Shown here: positions 19,157-29,064 of the stretch, in pieces
Layout of the letters: each line of letters starts with the position of its first letter
Position numbering within the stretch: the stretch's first letter is position 1
DNA from: Phycisphaerales bacterium
GTDB lineage: Bacteria > Planctomycetota > Phycisphaerae > Phycisphaerales > UBA1924
Direction: 5' to 3'
NCBI GenBank assembly: GCA_027019265.1
Contig: JALUWX010000056.1
Span: 1-56,975 of the forward strand
DNA length: 56,975 nucleotides
Position numbers and translations under genes: made by a program
The notes under the pieces: generated by a model
Database searches by the model: none
What the model was told of the DNA's origin: nothing
Seen by the model: the letters and a program-made list of their open reading frames with translations, nothing else

Positions 19157-19990
<834 letters not shown>

Positions 19991-20365
19991 GATTTGATCC
20001 GTTCCTTGTCAGCGTTTCCGGCGGGATCGGGCCGCGCATGGTCGCTTTGGTGACAGATGAGGGTCCGGGGGGGCCCGGGCCTTTGTTTTTGTTCTGTGAT
20101 ACACGGTCCGGCGCCGATCACGCCGGGTTGAGAGTATAGAGAGGGTTTTTGGGGTGGGCCAAGGGATGTATGTGATTCTTTGCGGGGGGGTTGGGGGTGT
20201 CGGCGGGGGTGGTTGCCACCCGATTCGGGCGATTTTTGGGGTGGTTGAGGGGAGGAGTGTTGCGGATTCGGGATATCCGGCACAGTCGGAGGTCCGGGGG
20301 ACCGATGAGGTGGCTGACCGCCCTGGTTTTGGGGGTGGTGTCTGTCCTCTTGTGGAGCGAGCGTT
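19991..20365. other. 375-base intergenic region: rpsB leader, promoter, and upstream DNA of the pilus operon
   Basis: This gap separates divergent rpsB and the PilZ gene. On the minus strand it holds the rpsB promoter and a leader of about 130 bases with two inverted repeats: GTGAT/ATCAC with inner CGG/CCG (about 20095-20125), and a GGCCCGGGCC block near 20075. Leaders of rpsB are S2-regulated in other bacteria, but I cannot show that here. The half nearest the PilZ gene is G-rich and I see no convincing promoter there. Confidence 0.5.
20133..20162 (-). promoter_or_regulatory. Probable rpsB-tsf promoter
   Basis: On the minus strand TTGGCC (-35, 20157-20162) and TATACT (-10, 20133-20138) are separated by 18 bases. 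It is the only AT-rich patch in the gap and is placed for rpsB. Confidence 0.6.
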
Positions 20366-20782
20366 ATGGCGGCAAGCGGGTTGATCATCCGGCGCAATGA
20401 GCGGCACGAGATTTCGTTGCCTGCGCAGGTGCGTGTGTCGTTTTCGCACACGGAGCTTGTGAAGCTGAGCAAGGGGACGGCGGGTGAGAAGGGGTGGGTG
20501 AATGTTCATCTGATTGATTTTTCGGAGAACGGGATCGGGATCGTGACGGAGGTGTTCTTTCCTCGGGGGAGCGTGCTTGAGGTGCGTGTGCCTGATCTTG
20601 GGGATCCGGAGGGGGCTGGGGAGCTGCTTCGTTGCGAGATGCGGGTGATGCGGGTGCAGATGACGGATCGTCGTCCTGCGTACCTGATCGGTGGAGCGTT
20701 TGTGGATCCGGGGAACGAGACGAGGGGGCAGATTGAGGCGCTGCTGGATCGGTTGGACGGTGTGGTCGGGGAGGAGGGCTGA
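20366..20782 (+). CDS. PilZ-domain protein, probable c-di-GMP receptor
   Basis: A 138-residue single-domain protein. The two c-di-GMP-binding signatures are present: R-R-x-x-x-R as R-R-N-E-R-H-E near residue 9, and D/N-x-S-x-x-G as D-F-S-E-N-G about 40 residues later. The arginine spacing is slightly altered, so binding is likely but not certain. It is the first gene of the pilus/secretion operon and its TGA shares a base with the ATG of the ATPase gene (TGATG), suggesting coupled translation and c-di-GMP control of the machine. Confidence 0.88.
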   Translation: MAASGLIIRRNERHEISLPAQVRVSFSHTELVKLSKGTAGEKGWVNVHLIDFSENGIGIVTEVFFPRGSVLEVRVPDLGDPEGAGELLRCEMRVMRVQMTDRRPAYLIGGAFVDPGNETRGQIEALLDRLDGVVGEEG

Positions 20783-22473
20783 TGCTGGAAGCGAGTGAGT
20801 TCATCTTGCACGCGTTGATCGAGGATCGGAAGATCGACGAGGGGGACGCGGCGGAGATCCGTGAGTATGCGGCGGAGCATGAGTGCGCGCTGGACGAGGC
20901 GGCGATCAAGCTGGGGAAGCTGACTTCGAGGGATGTGGGGCTCGCGAAGGCGAGTGTGTGCGAGTATCCGTTCGTCGATCTGGGTCAGTTTGATATCGAT
21001 ATCACGAACTCGCGGTTGATGCCTAAGTCGCTCGCGGAGCGTTTGTGCGCGTTCCCGTTGTTCAAGACGGGTGAGATCGCGACGGTGGCGATGAAGGAGC
21101 CGTTGGATCTGGGGGCGCTCGACGAGATCCGTCAGTGTCTGCGGATGCAGATCGATCCGGTGGTGACGGATTCGGTGAAGCTCCAGTCGTTGATCGCGCG
21201 TTCGTACACGCTGGATCTCGGGGAGTCGGAGGAGGTCGAGGTCGATGATCGGCTGAGCGCGTCGATCGAGAACGAGCCGATCGTTGCGGCGGTGAATCAG
21301 ATTCTGTTCAGCGCGGCGGAGATGAATGCTTCGGATATCCATGTGAATCCGGACGACAAGGCGTTGCATCTGCGGTACCGGGTGGACGGTGTGCTGACGT
21401 CGCATCGTGGGCCGGACATTTCGTTGCACGAGGGGATCATTCAGCGTTTGAAGGTGATGGCTCACCTGGACGTGGCGCAGACGCGCCGTCCCCAGGACGG
21501 GAAGTTCCGGTTCACGTACAACGGGGCGCCGATCGATGTGCGTTTGTCGCTGATCCCGACGATCCACGGGGAGAACGCGGTTTTGCGTCTGCTCGCGAGC
21601 GCGTCCCGGATCGGGAGGGTGAGCGATCTTGGGATGCAGCGGGATACGTGCGAGACGTTCGAGCGGATGATCTCCAAGCCCCACGGGATGATTCTGGTGA
21701 CGGGTCCGACGGGTTCGGGGAAGACGACGACGCTGTACACGGCGTTGAACCAGATCAATACCCCTGAGCGGAACATCATGACGATCGAGGACCCGGTGGA
21801 GATCCGGCTTCCGATGATCCGTCAGATCCAGGCGAACCCCGCGATCGGGTTGACGTTCGCGAGTGCGCTGCGATCGATTCTGCGTCAGGATCCGGATGTG
21901 GTGCTGGTGGGCGAGATCCGTGACGAGGAGACGGCGAAGATCGCGATGCAGGCGGCGCTGACGGGTCACCTGGTGTTCTCGACGCTTCACACGAACGATG
22001 CGGTGGGGGCGATCCCGCGTTTGCGTGAGTTCGGGGTTCCGGCGTTCGCGATCAACAATGCGCTGCTCGGGGTGGTGGCGCAGCGGCTTGTGCGCCGTGT
22101 GTGCGAGGAGTGCGTGGTGGATGACCGTCCTGAGGATTTTGAGCTTCGGGCGCTCGGGATCGATCCGGAGGGTGGGGAGAAGTTCGTGACGGGCAAGGGG
22201 TGCGCGCGTTGTCTGAGCACGGGGTACAAGGGGCGGATCGGTGTGTACGAGTTGTTCAGCGCGACGAGCGCGGTGCGTGAGTTGATCGAGCGATCGGCTT
22301 CGTTCGCGGAGCTCGGGGCCGCGGCTCGTGCGGGCGGGATGCGGACGATGCTCGAGGACGGGATCGAGAAGGCGCGTGTGGGGCTGACGACGATCGAGGA
22401 GGTCGCGAAGCTGCACGCGACGGTGGACGAGGCCCCGACGGATCGGGGTCTTGGTGTCCGGATGAGCGCGTGA
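20782..22473 (+). CDS. GspE/PilB-type secretion or pilus assembly ATPase
   Basis: A 563-residue hexameric ATPase driving pseudopilus or pilus assembly. The N-terminal 150 residues resemble the MshEN/GspE-N domain. The nucleotide-binding domain has Walker A G-P-T-G-S-G-K-T-T-T (from residue 308), an Asp box, Walker B with L-R-Q-D-P-D, and a His box (L-H-T-N-D-A). The zinc-binding tetracysteine motif (C-E-E-C...C-A-R-C), typical of GspE/PilB and absent from PilT, follows. It overlaps the PilZ gene by one base. Confidence 0.95.
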   Translation: MLEASEFILHALIEDRKIDEGDAAEIREYAAEHECALDEAAIKLGKLTSRDVGLAKASVCEYPFVDLGQFDIDITNSRLMPKSLAERLCAFPLFKTGEIATVAMKEPLDLGALDEIRQCLRMQIDPVVTDSVKLQSLIARSYTLDLGESEEVEVDDRLSASIENEPIVAAVNQILFSAAEMNASDIHVNPDDKALHLRYRVDGVLTSHRGPDISLHEGIIQRLKVMAHLDVAQTRRPQDGKFRFTYNGAPIDVRLSLIPTIHGENAVLRLLASASRIGRVSDLGMQRDTCETFERMISKPHGMILVTGPTGSGKTTTLYTALNQINTPERNIMTIEDPVEIRLPMIRQIQANPAIGLTFASALRSILRQDPDVVLVGEIRDEETAKIAMQAALTGHLVFSTLHTNDAVGAIPRLREFGVPAFAINNALLGVVAQRLVRRVCEECVVDDRPEDFELRALGIDPEGGEKFVTGKGCARCLSTGYKGRIGVYELFSATSAVRELIERSASFAELGAAARAGGMRTMLEDGIEKARVGLTTIEEVAKLHATVDEAPTDRGLGVRMSA

Positions 22474-22489
22474 AGGAGGAGTGGTTGCG

Positions 22490-23695
22490 ATGGCGGTCAC
22501 GGCTTTCAAGTACAGGGCGATCGACGAGACGGGGAAGATGCGCCGTGGGACGGTGAGCGCGCGGAGCGAGGAGGCGGCGTTCCAGGAGTTGTCGGGGCAG
22601 GGGCTGAGTGTGCTGGAGATCCGGGCCGGGGGCGGGTCGGCGCTGCTGCGGAGCGGTGAGCGGATCACGCACCACGAGATCGCGCAGCTGACGCGTGAGA
22701 TCCATGCGTTGCTGGAGGCGAACATCCCGTTGTCGCGGGGTTTGTTCTCGATCGGGGAGCACGAGAAGAACAAGAAGCTCCGAGACATGATCGTGGATAT
22801 CGCTTCGATGATCGAATCGGGGGAGAAGATCACGGTTGCGTTCTCGAAGTACCGGGACGTTTTCGGGGATGTGTACATCGAGACGCTCCGTTCGGCGGAA
22901 CGTTCGGGTCGGATGGCGCAGGTCGCGGAGCACCTGGCGGACATGCTCGAGCGGATGGTGGAGATGCGTCAGCAGGTGCGTCGTGCGATGTCGTACCCGC
23001 TGATCGTGATGGCGTTTGTGGGGGTGGCACTCAGTGTGATCGTGGTGTTTGTGGTCCCAAGGTTCGCGAAGATCTTCGAGAGCAACGGGGTGGAGCTGCC
23101 GCTGACGACCCGGGTGGTGCGTGCGCTGGGGATGTCGATCACGGAGCACTGGTGGGTGTATCTGCTGGTGATCGCTTCGGTGGTGTACGGGATGGTCCGC
23201 GCGTGGAAGAACAAGCGGGGGCGGATGGTGATCGAGCGGATGCTGATGAAGACGCCCTACATCGGGAAGCTGATGTCGGCGGTGACGACGGCGCGTTTTT
23301 CGAGCGTGCTGGGGATCGGGCTCGATTCGGGGATCGAGGTGATCGACGCGATCGAGATCGCGAGCGCTTCGACGGGTCGGCCGGTGTTTGTTGCGGAGTG
23401 CGAGAAGATGTGCACGGAGATGCGGTCGGGGACGTCGCTCGAGGACGTGATCAACACGTCGAGGTCGCTCCCGAGCTTCGCGCGTCGTCTGCTGGGTTCG
23501 GGGAAGGACTCGGCGGAGCTTTCCCGCGCGGGCGGGATCATCGCTCGGCACTACGACCGGATGGCGGATCACTTGACGAAGAACATCAACACGATCGTGG
23601 AGCCCATGATCACGATCGCGATGGCGGGGATCGTGCTGCTGATCGCGCTGGCGGTGTTTCTCCCGATGTGGCAGATGGTGAGTATCAACAAATGA
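22490..23695 (+). CDS. GspF/PilC-type inner-membrane platform protein
   Basis: A 401-residue polytopic protein with two tandem GspF domains: residues about 60-190 and 260-395, each ending in hydrophobic membrane segments (Y-P-L-I-V-M-A-F-V-G-V and the C-terminal I-A-M-A-G-I-V-L-L-I-A). It anchors the ATPase and pseudopilins. The ATG at 22490 has AAGGAGGA 9 bases upstream; a GTG nine bases earlier is less likely. Confidence 0.94.
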   Translation: MAVTAFKYRAIDETGKMRRGTVSARSEEAAFQELSGQGLSVLEIRAGGGSALLRSGERITHHEIAQLTREIHALLEANIPLSRGLFSIGEHEKNKKLRDMIVDIASMIESGEKITVAFSKYRDVFGDVYIETLRSAERSGRMAQVAEHLADMLERMVEMRQQVRRAMSYPLIVMAFVGVALSVIVVFVVPRFAKIFESNGVELPLTTRVVRALGMSITEHWWVYLLVIASVVYGMVRAWKNKRGRMVIERMLMKTPYIGKLMSAVTTARFSSVLGIGLDSGIEVIDAIEIASASTGRPVFVAECEKMCTEMRSGTSLEDVINTSRSLPSFARRLLGSGKDSAELSRAGGIIARHYDRMADHLTKNINTIVEPMITIAMAGIVLLIALAVFLPMWQMVSINK

Positions 23696-23709
23696 GAAGG
23701 GGCCCGGGT

Positions 23710-24180
23710 ATGCGGAGCATTTGGGAACGTGCGTTCACGCTTGTCGAGGTGCTGGTGGTCGTGGTGATCCTGGGGATCCTGGCGGCGGTGGTGGTGCCCA
23801 AGTTTGCGGGCGCGACGGACGATGCGCGGACGTCGAGTCTGCGGAGCACGCTCGGTGGGGTTCGGAGCGCGGTTGCGTCGTACCGGATGGACGCGGTGAT
23901 CAACGGGGATGATCCGTACCCGTCGCTGGCGCAGCTCAACGACGGGAGTGTGGTGAAGTTCGAGTTCCCCGCGAATCCGTTCACGGGGGTTAGCGGGGTG
24001 CAGAGCGTGTCTTCGGCGCAGGCGGATGCGCGTGCGGTGGTGAACCCGGAGAGCGCGGGGTGGAACTACCACGTGGACAACGTCGCGGACCCGGCGGTGG
24101 CGATCTTCTACGCGAACTGCGAGGACGCGACGACGGAACCGGACGGGGCTGGGGGATTCAAGGACGCGAACGATCTGTGA
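23710..24180 (+). CDS. Major pseudopilin, GspG-like
   Basis: A 156-residue type II pseudopilin. The class III signal A-F-T-L-V-E-V-L-V-V-V-V-I-L-G-I-L-A-A follows a short basic leader; the residue before F is Ala instead of the usual Gly, while Glu at +5 is conserved. The start at 23710 has AAGGGG upstream; an in-frame ATG at 23692 overlaps the gspF stop and adds six residues. Prepilin peptidase, needed for cleavage, is not in this window. Confidence 0.88.
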   Translation: MRSIWERAFTLVEVLVVVVILGILAAVVVPKFAGATDDARTSSLRSTLGGVRSAVASYRMDAVINGDDPYPSLAQLNDGSVVKFEFPANPFTGVSGVQSVSSAQADARAVVNPESAGWNYHVDNVADPAVAIFYANCEDATTEPDGAGGFKDANDL

Positions 24181-24187
24181 GGGTGTG

Positions 24188-24721
24188 ATGTCGGTGCATG
24201 GTCGGACATCCCGTCGTGGTGGGTTCACGCTTGTGGAGTTGCTGGCGGTGGTTGTGATCATGGGGATCATCGCGGCGAGTGTGATTCCGACGATCTCGCA
24301 CGCGGGGGAGGCGCGGCGGGGTGTGGCTCGGGACGAGGTGGTCCGGATGCTGGAGTACGCTCGCTCTCGCGCGGGGGCGACGGGGGAGCCGTGCGGGGTG
24401 GGGTTCGATACGGGCGATCCGGTGGTGACGCTTGTGACGCTGACGGACGGCGGGGTGGTGTCGATCATCGATCCGGTGACGGGGGTGTCGAAGGACGCGG
24501 ATCTCGGGGCGTTGTTCGATGGGGTTTCGGTGAGCGCGTTCGAGAACGGGGACGGGAAGACGGCGGCGGGGGTGGTGTGGTTTGATTATCTCGCGGCGCC
24601 GCACGTGCGGGACTCGGACGGGGTGTTCGATGCGTGGTTCGATCGGGACGCGACGGTGACGCTGTCGAGCGGGGCGACGATCGTGGTGTACAAGCATTCG
24701 GGGGTGATCGAAGCGCCATGA
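24188..24721 (+). CDS. Minor pseudopilin, GspH-like
   Basis: A 177-residue protein with a perfect prepilin signal, R-R-G-G-F-T-L-V-E-L-L-A-V-V-V-I-M-G-I-I-A-A, and a beta-rich C-terminal part. Position after the major pseudopilin and overall length suggest a GspH role at the pseudopilus tip. It overlaps the following gene by 4 bases. Confidence 0.85.
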   Translation: MSVHGRTSRRGGFTLVELLAVVVIMGIIAASVIPTISHAGEARRGVARDEVVRMLEYARSRAGATGEPCGVGFDTGDPVVTLVTLTDGGVVSIIDPVTGVSKDADLGALFDGVSVSAFENGDGKTAAGVVWFDYLAAPHVRDSDGVFDAWFDRDATVTLSSGATIVVYKHSGVIEAP

Positions 24722-25200
24722 AGGGGTTGATGCGGACATCCCGTGGGTTCACGCTGATCGAGGTGGTGGTGATCGTGCTTGTGCTCGCGATCGCGGTTCC
24801 CCCGACGCTTGAGCTGCTGATGAGCAACGCGGCTTCTCGCGCGAACACGATCAATACGTCGAGGGCGACGCTGCTCGCGAGTTCGGTGCTCGAGTGTGTG
24901 ATCGCGGATGTGGCTTCGGGTGATGCGTCGCTCGGGTTCGACGCGTTGACGGATTCGGCGGTGTACCTGGACGCGGAGACGACGGGGTTGTACGCGCGGA
25001 TGGCCGCGCCGACGCAGGCGCTGCGGGATCTGGGGTTCACGTACGAGGTCGAGATCGGGGGGTTGGTGTCGAGCGATGGGTCGGTTTCGCTCGACGAGGA
25101 CGAGAATATCTTCCGGACGGTCACGGTGCTGGTCGGGTATCCGTCTTCGGATGGTGGGTCGTATTCGCTCCCGCTTTCGGTGATGGTGTCGTCGCTATGA
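24718..25200 (+). CDS. Minor pseudopilin, GspI-like
   Basis: A 160-residue protein with the prepilin signal R-G-F-T-L-I-E-V-V-V-I-V-L-V-L-A-I-A. Its order in the operon (third pseudopilin) suggests GspI. Both neighbours overlap it by 4 bases (ATGA), typical of a tightly coupled set. Confidence 0.82.
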   Translation: MKGLMRTSRGFTLIEVVVIVLVLAIAVPPTLELLMSNAASRANTINTSRATLLASSVLECVIADVASGDASLGFDALTDSAVYLDAETTGLYARMAAPTQALRDLGFTYEVEIGGLVSSDGSVSLDEDENIFRTVTVLVGYPSSDGGSYSLPLSVMVSSL

Positions 25201-25703
25201 GGTTCGGGCGGGTCCAGGTCGGTGGTGGGTTTACGCTCGTGGAGCTGATCGTGGCGATGACGATCATGTCGGTGATCGCGGTGGTGGTGATGCCGATTAT
25301 TGTTTCGTCAACGGATACGTACGCGAGTGCGCGTTCGGCGCGGGGGACGACGGAGCGGGTGGTGTATGCGCTCGAGCGGTTCGGTCGGTTGGTTCGGGAG
25401 GCGCCGTTCGATGAGGACGGGGGGGTGTTGTCGGTGACGAGCGCGAGCGCGACGTCGCTGGTGTTTGGGGACGGGACGGGGATCCGGCTGAGCGGGGATC
25501 GATTGGAGATGCTCGCGCCCGATGGGGATTGGGTGACGCTGTGCACGGGTGTGGATCGGGCGCGTCTGACGTACTTCGATGATTCGGGGGATCCGATGCT
25601 GTTGGTTGCTCCGGGTGAGATCCGGCGTGTGGGGTTGACGGTGGAGTCGGGTGGGTTCACGCTCGGTGGGTATGCGTTCGCGCGGTCATGGATCGGGAGG
25701 TGA
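25197..25703 (+). CDS. Minor pseudopilin, GspJ-like
   Basis: A 168-residue protein with the prepilin signal G-G-G-F-T-L-V-E-L-I-V-A-M-T-I-M-S-V-I. It ends in W-I-G-R. It is the fourth pseudopilin in order, which fits GspJ; sequence similarity alone would not separate I from J. Confidence 0.82.
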   Translation: MRFGRVQVGGGFTLVELIVAMTIMSVIAVVVMPIIVSSTDTYASARSARGTTERVVYALERFGRLVREAPFDEDGGVLSVTSASATSLVFGDGTGIRLSGDRLEMLAPDGDWVTLCTGVDRARLTYFDDSGDPMLLVAPGEIRRVGLTVESGGFTLGGYAFARSWIGR

Positions 25704-25708
25704 TGGGG

Positions 25709-26059
25709 ATGGCGCGGAAGGGGTATGAGTCGAGACGGGGGTCGGTGCTCGCGGTGTTGATCGTGGTGCTGGTGTTGATGGCGATGGTGGTGGCGGGGGT
25801 GGTGCGGCCGTTGCGGGACGAGGCGTCGCTCGCGGTGATGCGTGTGGAGACGCTTCGTGCGTTTTATGCGGCGGAGTCCGGGGCGTTTGTGGTGACGCAG
25901 GGGTATGTGGGGGGGTGTGAGATGCCGACGGAGGGGAGCGAGGTGGAGATGCTGGGTCAGCGGGTGGTGTTCACGCAGATCCCTGATTCTGGCGGGGTGG
26001 CGGTTGTGGAGGGGGAGAGCGGTGACGCGACGAGGCGGATCGAGCTCGTGATCGAGTAA
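25709..26059 (+). CDS. GspK/PilX-like minor component
   Basis: A 116-residue protein with a basic leader, R-R-G-S-V-L-A-V-L-I-V-V-L-V-L-M-A-M-V, and the F-Y-A-A-E-S-G motif seen in PilX/GspK-type proteins. There is no canonical F-T-L-x-E; Gly precedes S-V-L-A-V-L. True GspK proteins are about 300 residues, so this is a shortened version or a PilX-like analogue. The start at 25709 is chosen for its GGGAGG site 8 bases upstream. Confidence 0.7.
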   Translation: MARKGYESRRGSVLAVLIVVLVLMAMVVAGVVRPLRDEASLAVMRVETLRAFYAAESGAFVVTQGYVGGCEMPTEGSEVEMLGQRVVFTQIPDSGGVAVVEGESGDATRRIELVIE

Positions 26060-26166
26060 GGGTCGGGTCCGATATGGGTGTTGCTCTGGGTGGGTGATCG
26101 TGCACAAGTCGGTGCTGGATCGGTTCGATATCGGTCGGGGAGCGTTCCCCGGATCGAGGAGGTCGG

Positions 26167-27837
26167 ATGCTGGCTGGATCGGAACATCACATTCTGTCGT
26201 TGACCACGCGCGAGCTTTCGATCGCGGCGGTGCGGGGTGGTCGCGTTGTGCGGACCGAGCGGGTTGAGCTTGACGAGGGGGTTGTCGAGGACGCTTGGCA
26301 CAACGGGTTGCACGAGCTGGATCAGGCGCTGCGGCAGATCCTTGCGCGGCTCGGGGTGTCGTCGATCCGTGGTGCGACGTTGTTGTACATGAGCCCGAGT
26401 CTGGTGACCCGTGTCGAGGTGAGCCCGCTCGAGCCCGGTGCGGCGAGCGCGAAGTTGGGTGCGGACATCGGGCGGATCGTGGGGAGGGCGAGTCCTTGCG
26501 CGACCCGGGTGCTCGGGTCGGTTCGTGAGGGGGATGAGTACCGATCGGTGGTGCTGGGGTACGGGGACAGCGATGAGCATCTGCGGATGCTGTATGCGTG
26601 GCTGACGCGGTGCCGGGTGGGGGTGACTCGGATGATTCCTCGTCAGGCGGTGGCGGTGGCGAAGGCGTATGGGATGCTCGATGAGGCGCCTGAGGGGTGC
26701 GCGGTTGTGTACTTCGCGGAGCACACGAGCGTGATCGGGTATCGGGATCGGGGGCGGGATGCGTTGATGCGTGTGACCGAGATCGGGAGCGGGAAGATCA
26801 TCGATGCGTTCTCCGAGTTCGGGGGTGCGGTGGATCACTCGGACGAGGGGGCGGAGCGTGTAAAGATTACGGTGGACCATGCCCGGGAACGCGCGTATGA
26901 GGTTGGGATCCCGATCAGCGGGGCGCGGTCTGGGGGATGGAGTGATGAGTTGATGCCGGCGATTGTGCCGATTTTGCAGCGGTACTGCGTGGAGATCAAG
27001 CAGACGTTCCGGTTCGCGGCGAATGTGGAGCATTCACCGACGAGGTTGATGGTTGCGGGTCCGGCTTGCACGATCCCGTCGCTCGCGGCGGCGCTCGCGC
27101 AGAGTCTGGAGTACCACATCGAACGGGATCCGGACGCGACTGGGCATGCTCCCTGCGATGCGTTTGGTGTGGGGACGCTCGAGCATGACAGCTTGGGGCA
27201 TATCGAATCGCTTTCGGGGTTGCTCCCGAGGGTTGCGAAGGAGCAGCGTGCGACACGGACGCTCATGAACTCGATCCGTGTGGGTGGTGTGATCGCGGCG
27301 ATCGCGCTCGGGACGGAGTTCGGTCTGGATCTGATTCGGTCGAACGAGATCAGTGCGGAGCTTGAGAAACAGCAGGTGACGATCGATCAGATCGAGCGTG
27401 AGCGGAACGAGCGGCTCGAGACGGCGCGTGTTGCGCGTTCGATCGGTGCGGCGGCGACGCTGGTGAGCGAGGGTGTAGGGGTGGATGCGCAGTGGCCTGG
27501 GGTGCTTGCGCAGATCCCCGCTTCGTTCCATGATTCGGTGCGGGTCTTCGAGATCCATGGGCGGTATAGCGGTCGGCGTCCGGTGTTGATGATCTCGGGT
27601 CATGCGGTGTCGAGCGATGAGAACCCGGACCCGAGCAAACTGATCTCGGAGTACATCGAGTCGCTCCAGTCGATCGAGGATGTGGAGCGGATCGAGATCG
27701 CGAGTACGTCACGTGTTCGGATCGACGAGGACACGGACGGGGTGCGTTTTTCGCTCACGCTTGAGCTCACGGCTCGTTCGAGCAGGCTTTCGTCGCTCGC
27801 GGGTATCCGTGCGGATGTGGAAGAGGGAGGGTACTGA
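26167..27837 (+). CDS. PilM/PilN-like (GspL-like) assembly protein
   Basis: A 556-residue protein combining a PilM-like actin-fold N-terminal region (about 1-350, with V-V-Y-F-A-E-H-T-S-V and the later L-M-V-A-G-P-A segment) with one transmembrane segment near residue 370-390 (V-G-G-V-I-A-A-I-A-L-G). A short coiled coil and a periplasmic ferredoxin-like part as in PilN/GspL follow. A single chain doing both jobs is the GspL layout. The GTG/ATG neighbourhood has GAGGAGG just upstream of the ATG. Confidence 0.75.
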   Translation: MLAGSEHHILSLTTRELSIAAVRGGRVVRTERVELDEGVVEDAWHNGLHELDQALRQILARLGVSSIRGATLLYMSPSLVTRVEVSPLEPGAASAKLGADIGRIVGRASPCATRVLGSVREGDEYRSVVLGYGDSDEHLRMLYAWLTRCRVGVTRMIPRQAVAVAKAYGMLDEAPEGCAVVYFAEHTSVIGYRDRGRDALMRVTEIGSGKIIDAFSEFGGAVDHSDEGAERVKITVDHARERAYEVGIPISGARSGGWSDELMPAIVPILQRYCVEIKQTFRFAANVEHSPTRLMVAGPACTIPSLAAALAQSLEYHIERDPDATGHAPCDAFGVGTLEHDSLGHIESLSGLLPRVAKEQRATRTLMNSIRVGGVIAAIALGTEFGLDLIRSNEISAELEKQQVTIDQIERERNERLETARVARSIGAAATLVSEGVGVDAQWPGVLAQIPASFHDSVRVFEIHGRYSGRRPVLMISGHAVSSDENPDPSKLISEYIESLQSIEDVERIEIASTSRVRIDEDTDGVRFSLTLELTARSSRLSSLAGIRADVEEGGY

Positions 27838-28454
27838 TGAACAGCGAGATGTTGCGAGCGGTGGGTGTGCGTGTGCTGATCGTCGCGATCGGCGCGTGTT
27901 TGGGTTGGTATCTGGTTGTGAAGCCCAGATCGGACAAGCTGTCGTCGCTCGAAGCGGCGCGTGTGGCGCAGGGTGGGATGATCGAGGCGTACCACGGCTT
28001 CAAGGGCGATGCGGATTCTGATGAGGATTCGCACACCCAGAATACTCTTGAGTTGGCGCGTGGTCTGATCGTTGAAGCGGTGGTCGAGGGAGATCCGGGG
28101 ACGATGCTCCATACGCTCCTGAACGAGCGTGCTTCGGAGGAGGGGGTTCGGATCTCGAGTATCGAGAGTGTGCAGTCGCGCGAGATCCGATCGAAGATCG
28201 GGGAGACGAAGCTCGAGGTGACTGGGAACCGTGCGTTGCTCCGGGTGGAGTTTGAGGGGGTGTACTCGGATGTGGTGGGGTTCATGGATGGGATTGCGCA
28301 CGTGCCTTACCCGGTCCGGTTTGCGGGATTCCGGGTTGTGCCTATCGGGGTCGATTCGGTGCGTGTGAGTGCTGAGGTCGAGATCGTGACACTCGGGGAT
28401 GTCCCGGGGGTCAGCAGCGCGTTTGCGGGGGTTGAGACGGAGATGGGATCATGA
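27837..28454 (+). CDS. PilO/GspM-like assembly protein
   Basis: A 205-residue bitopic protein: short cytoplasmic start, one membrane helix (V-L-I-V-A-I-G-A-C-L-G-W-Y-L-V-V), a coiled-coil stretch and a ferredoxin-like periplasmic domain containing F-E-G-V-Y-S-D-V-V-G-F. That phrase is typical of PilO/GspM domains. It overlaps the previous gene by one base and the next by 4. Confidence 0.78.
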   Translation: MNSEMLRAVGVRVLIVAIGACLGWYLVVKPRSDKLSSLEAARVAQGGMIEAYHGFKGDADSDEDSHTQNTLELARGLIVEAVVEGDPGTMLHTLLNERASEEGVRISSIESVQSREIRSKIGETKLEVTGNRALLRVEFEGVYSDVVGFMDGIAHVPYPVRFAGFRVVPIGVDSVRVSAEVEIVTLGDVPGVSSAFAGVETEMGS

Positions 28455-28933
28455 ACGAGTCGGTGCAGATTCTCTCGATGCGGATGGCGTGTGTGCTTGT
28501 GCCGACGCTCGCGGTGCTGGGGTTTCAGCGGGTGATTGCGGAGCCCAGGGGGGCGTTTGCTTCGGATGCATCGTTCGGGTTTGTGTCGCTCCCGGATGTG
28601 TCGGGGGTGGTCGTGGATGACCATGTGACGGACGGCGTGGACGAGATCGTGGGGTCGTCTCCGCTGTGGTTCGTGGAGATCGAGCACCAGCTCGCGGAGA
28701 TGACACAGATCGAGAAGCCCAAGAATGTGGGGGCTGTTCCGGATCCGGTGTTTGTGTTGAGCGCGGTGTTGCCTTCTCGGACGAAGCCTTTGGCGGTGGT
28801 GAACGGGAAGCCCCATCGGGCCGGGGACGTGGTGGTTCCGGGGTGGAGACTGAAGTCGATCGATGGCGCGAGCCGGTCGATCGTGATGGAGCACGATTCG
28901 GGGCGTGTGGTGCGGGTTTCGATGTCGCAGTGA
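28451..28933 (+). CDS. PilP/GspC-like protein
   Basis: A 160-residue protein with an N-terminal hydrophobic segment and a C-terminal region of the form V-V-N-G-K-P-H-R-A-G-D-V-V...G-W-R-L-K-S-I-D, which matches the small beta domain of PilP/GspC that contacts the secretin. It closes the operon. No secretin gene (GspD/PilQ) is present in the window. Confidence 0.7.
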   Translation: MNESVQILSMRMACVLVPTLAVLGFQRVIAEPRGAFASDASFGFVSLPDVSGVVVDDHVTDGVDEIVGSSPLWFVEIEHQLAEMTQIEKPKNVGAVPDPVFVLSAVLPSRTKPLAVVNGKPHRAGDVVVPGWRLKSIDGASRSIVMEHDSGRVVRVSMSQ

Positions 28934-28952
28934 GGCGTGAGGGGGGTGGATC

Positions 28953-28981
28953 TTGAAGTCGTGTGGATGGTGGTCTACGCT
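28953..28981 (+). promoter_or_regulatory. Probable tRNA-Val promoter
   Basis: TTGAAG (28953-28958) and TACGCT (28976-28981) are 17 bases apart and end 9 bases before the first tRNA base. Confidence 0.55.
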
Positions 28982-28990
28982 TTCCGGCTC

Positions 28991-29064
28991 GGGCGCATAG
29001 CTCAGTTGGCTAGAGCGCTGCCGTCACATGGCAGAGGTCACAGGTTCGAGTCCTGTTGCGCCCA
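28991..29064 (+). tRNA. tRNA-Val (CAC)
   Basis: A complete cloverleaf of 74 bases. The acceptor stem is GGGCGCA with TGCGCCC, the D-arm GCTC/GAGC, the anticodon stem CTGCC/GGCAG with the loop GTCACAT giving anticodon CAC, and the T-arm ACAGG/CCTGT. The discriminator base is A. CCA is not encoded. The 3' part from the T-loop onward is repeated at 48758, the hallmark of an integration site. Confidence 0.95.
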
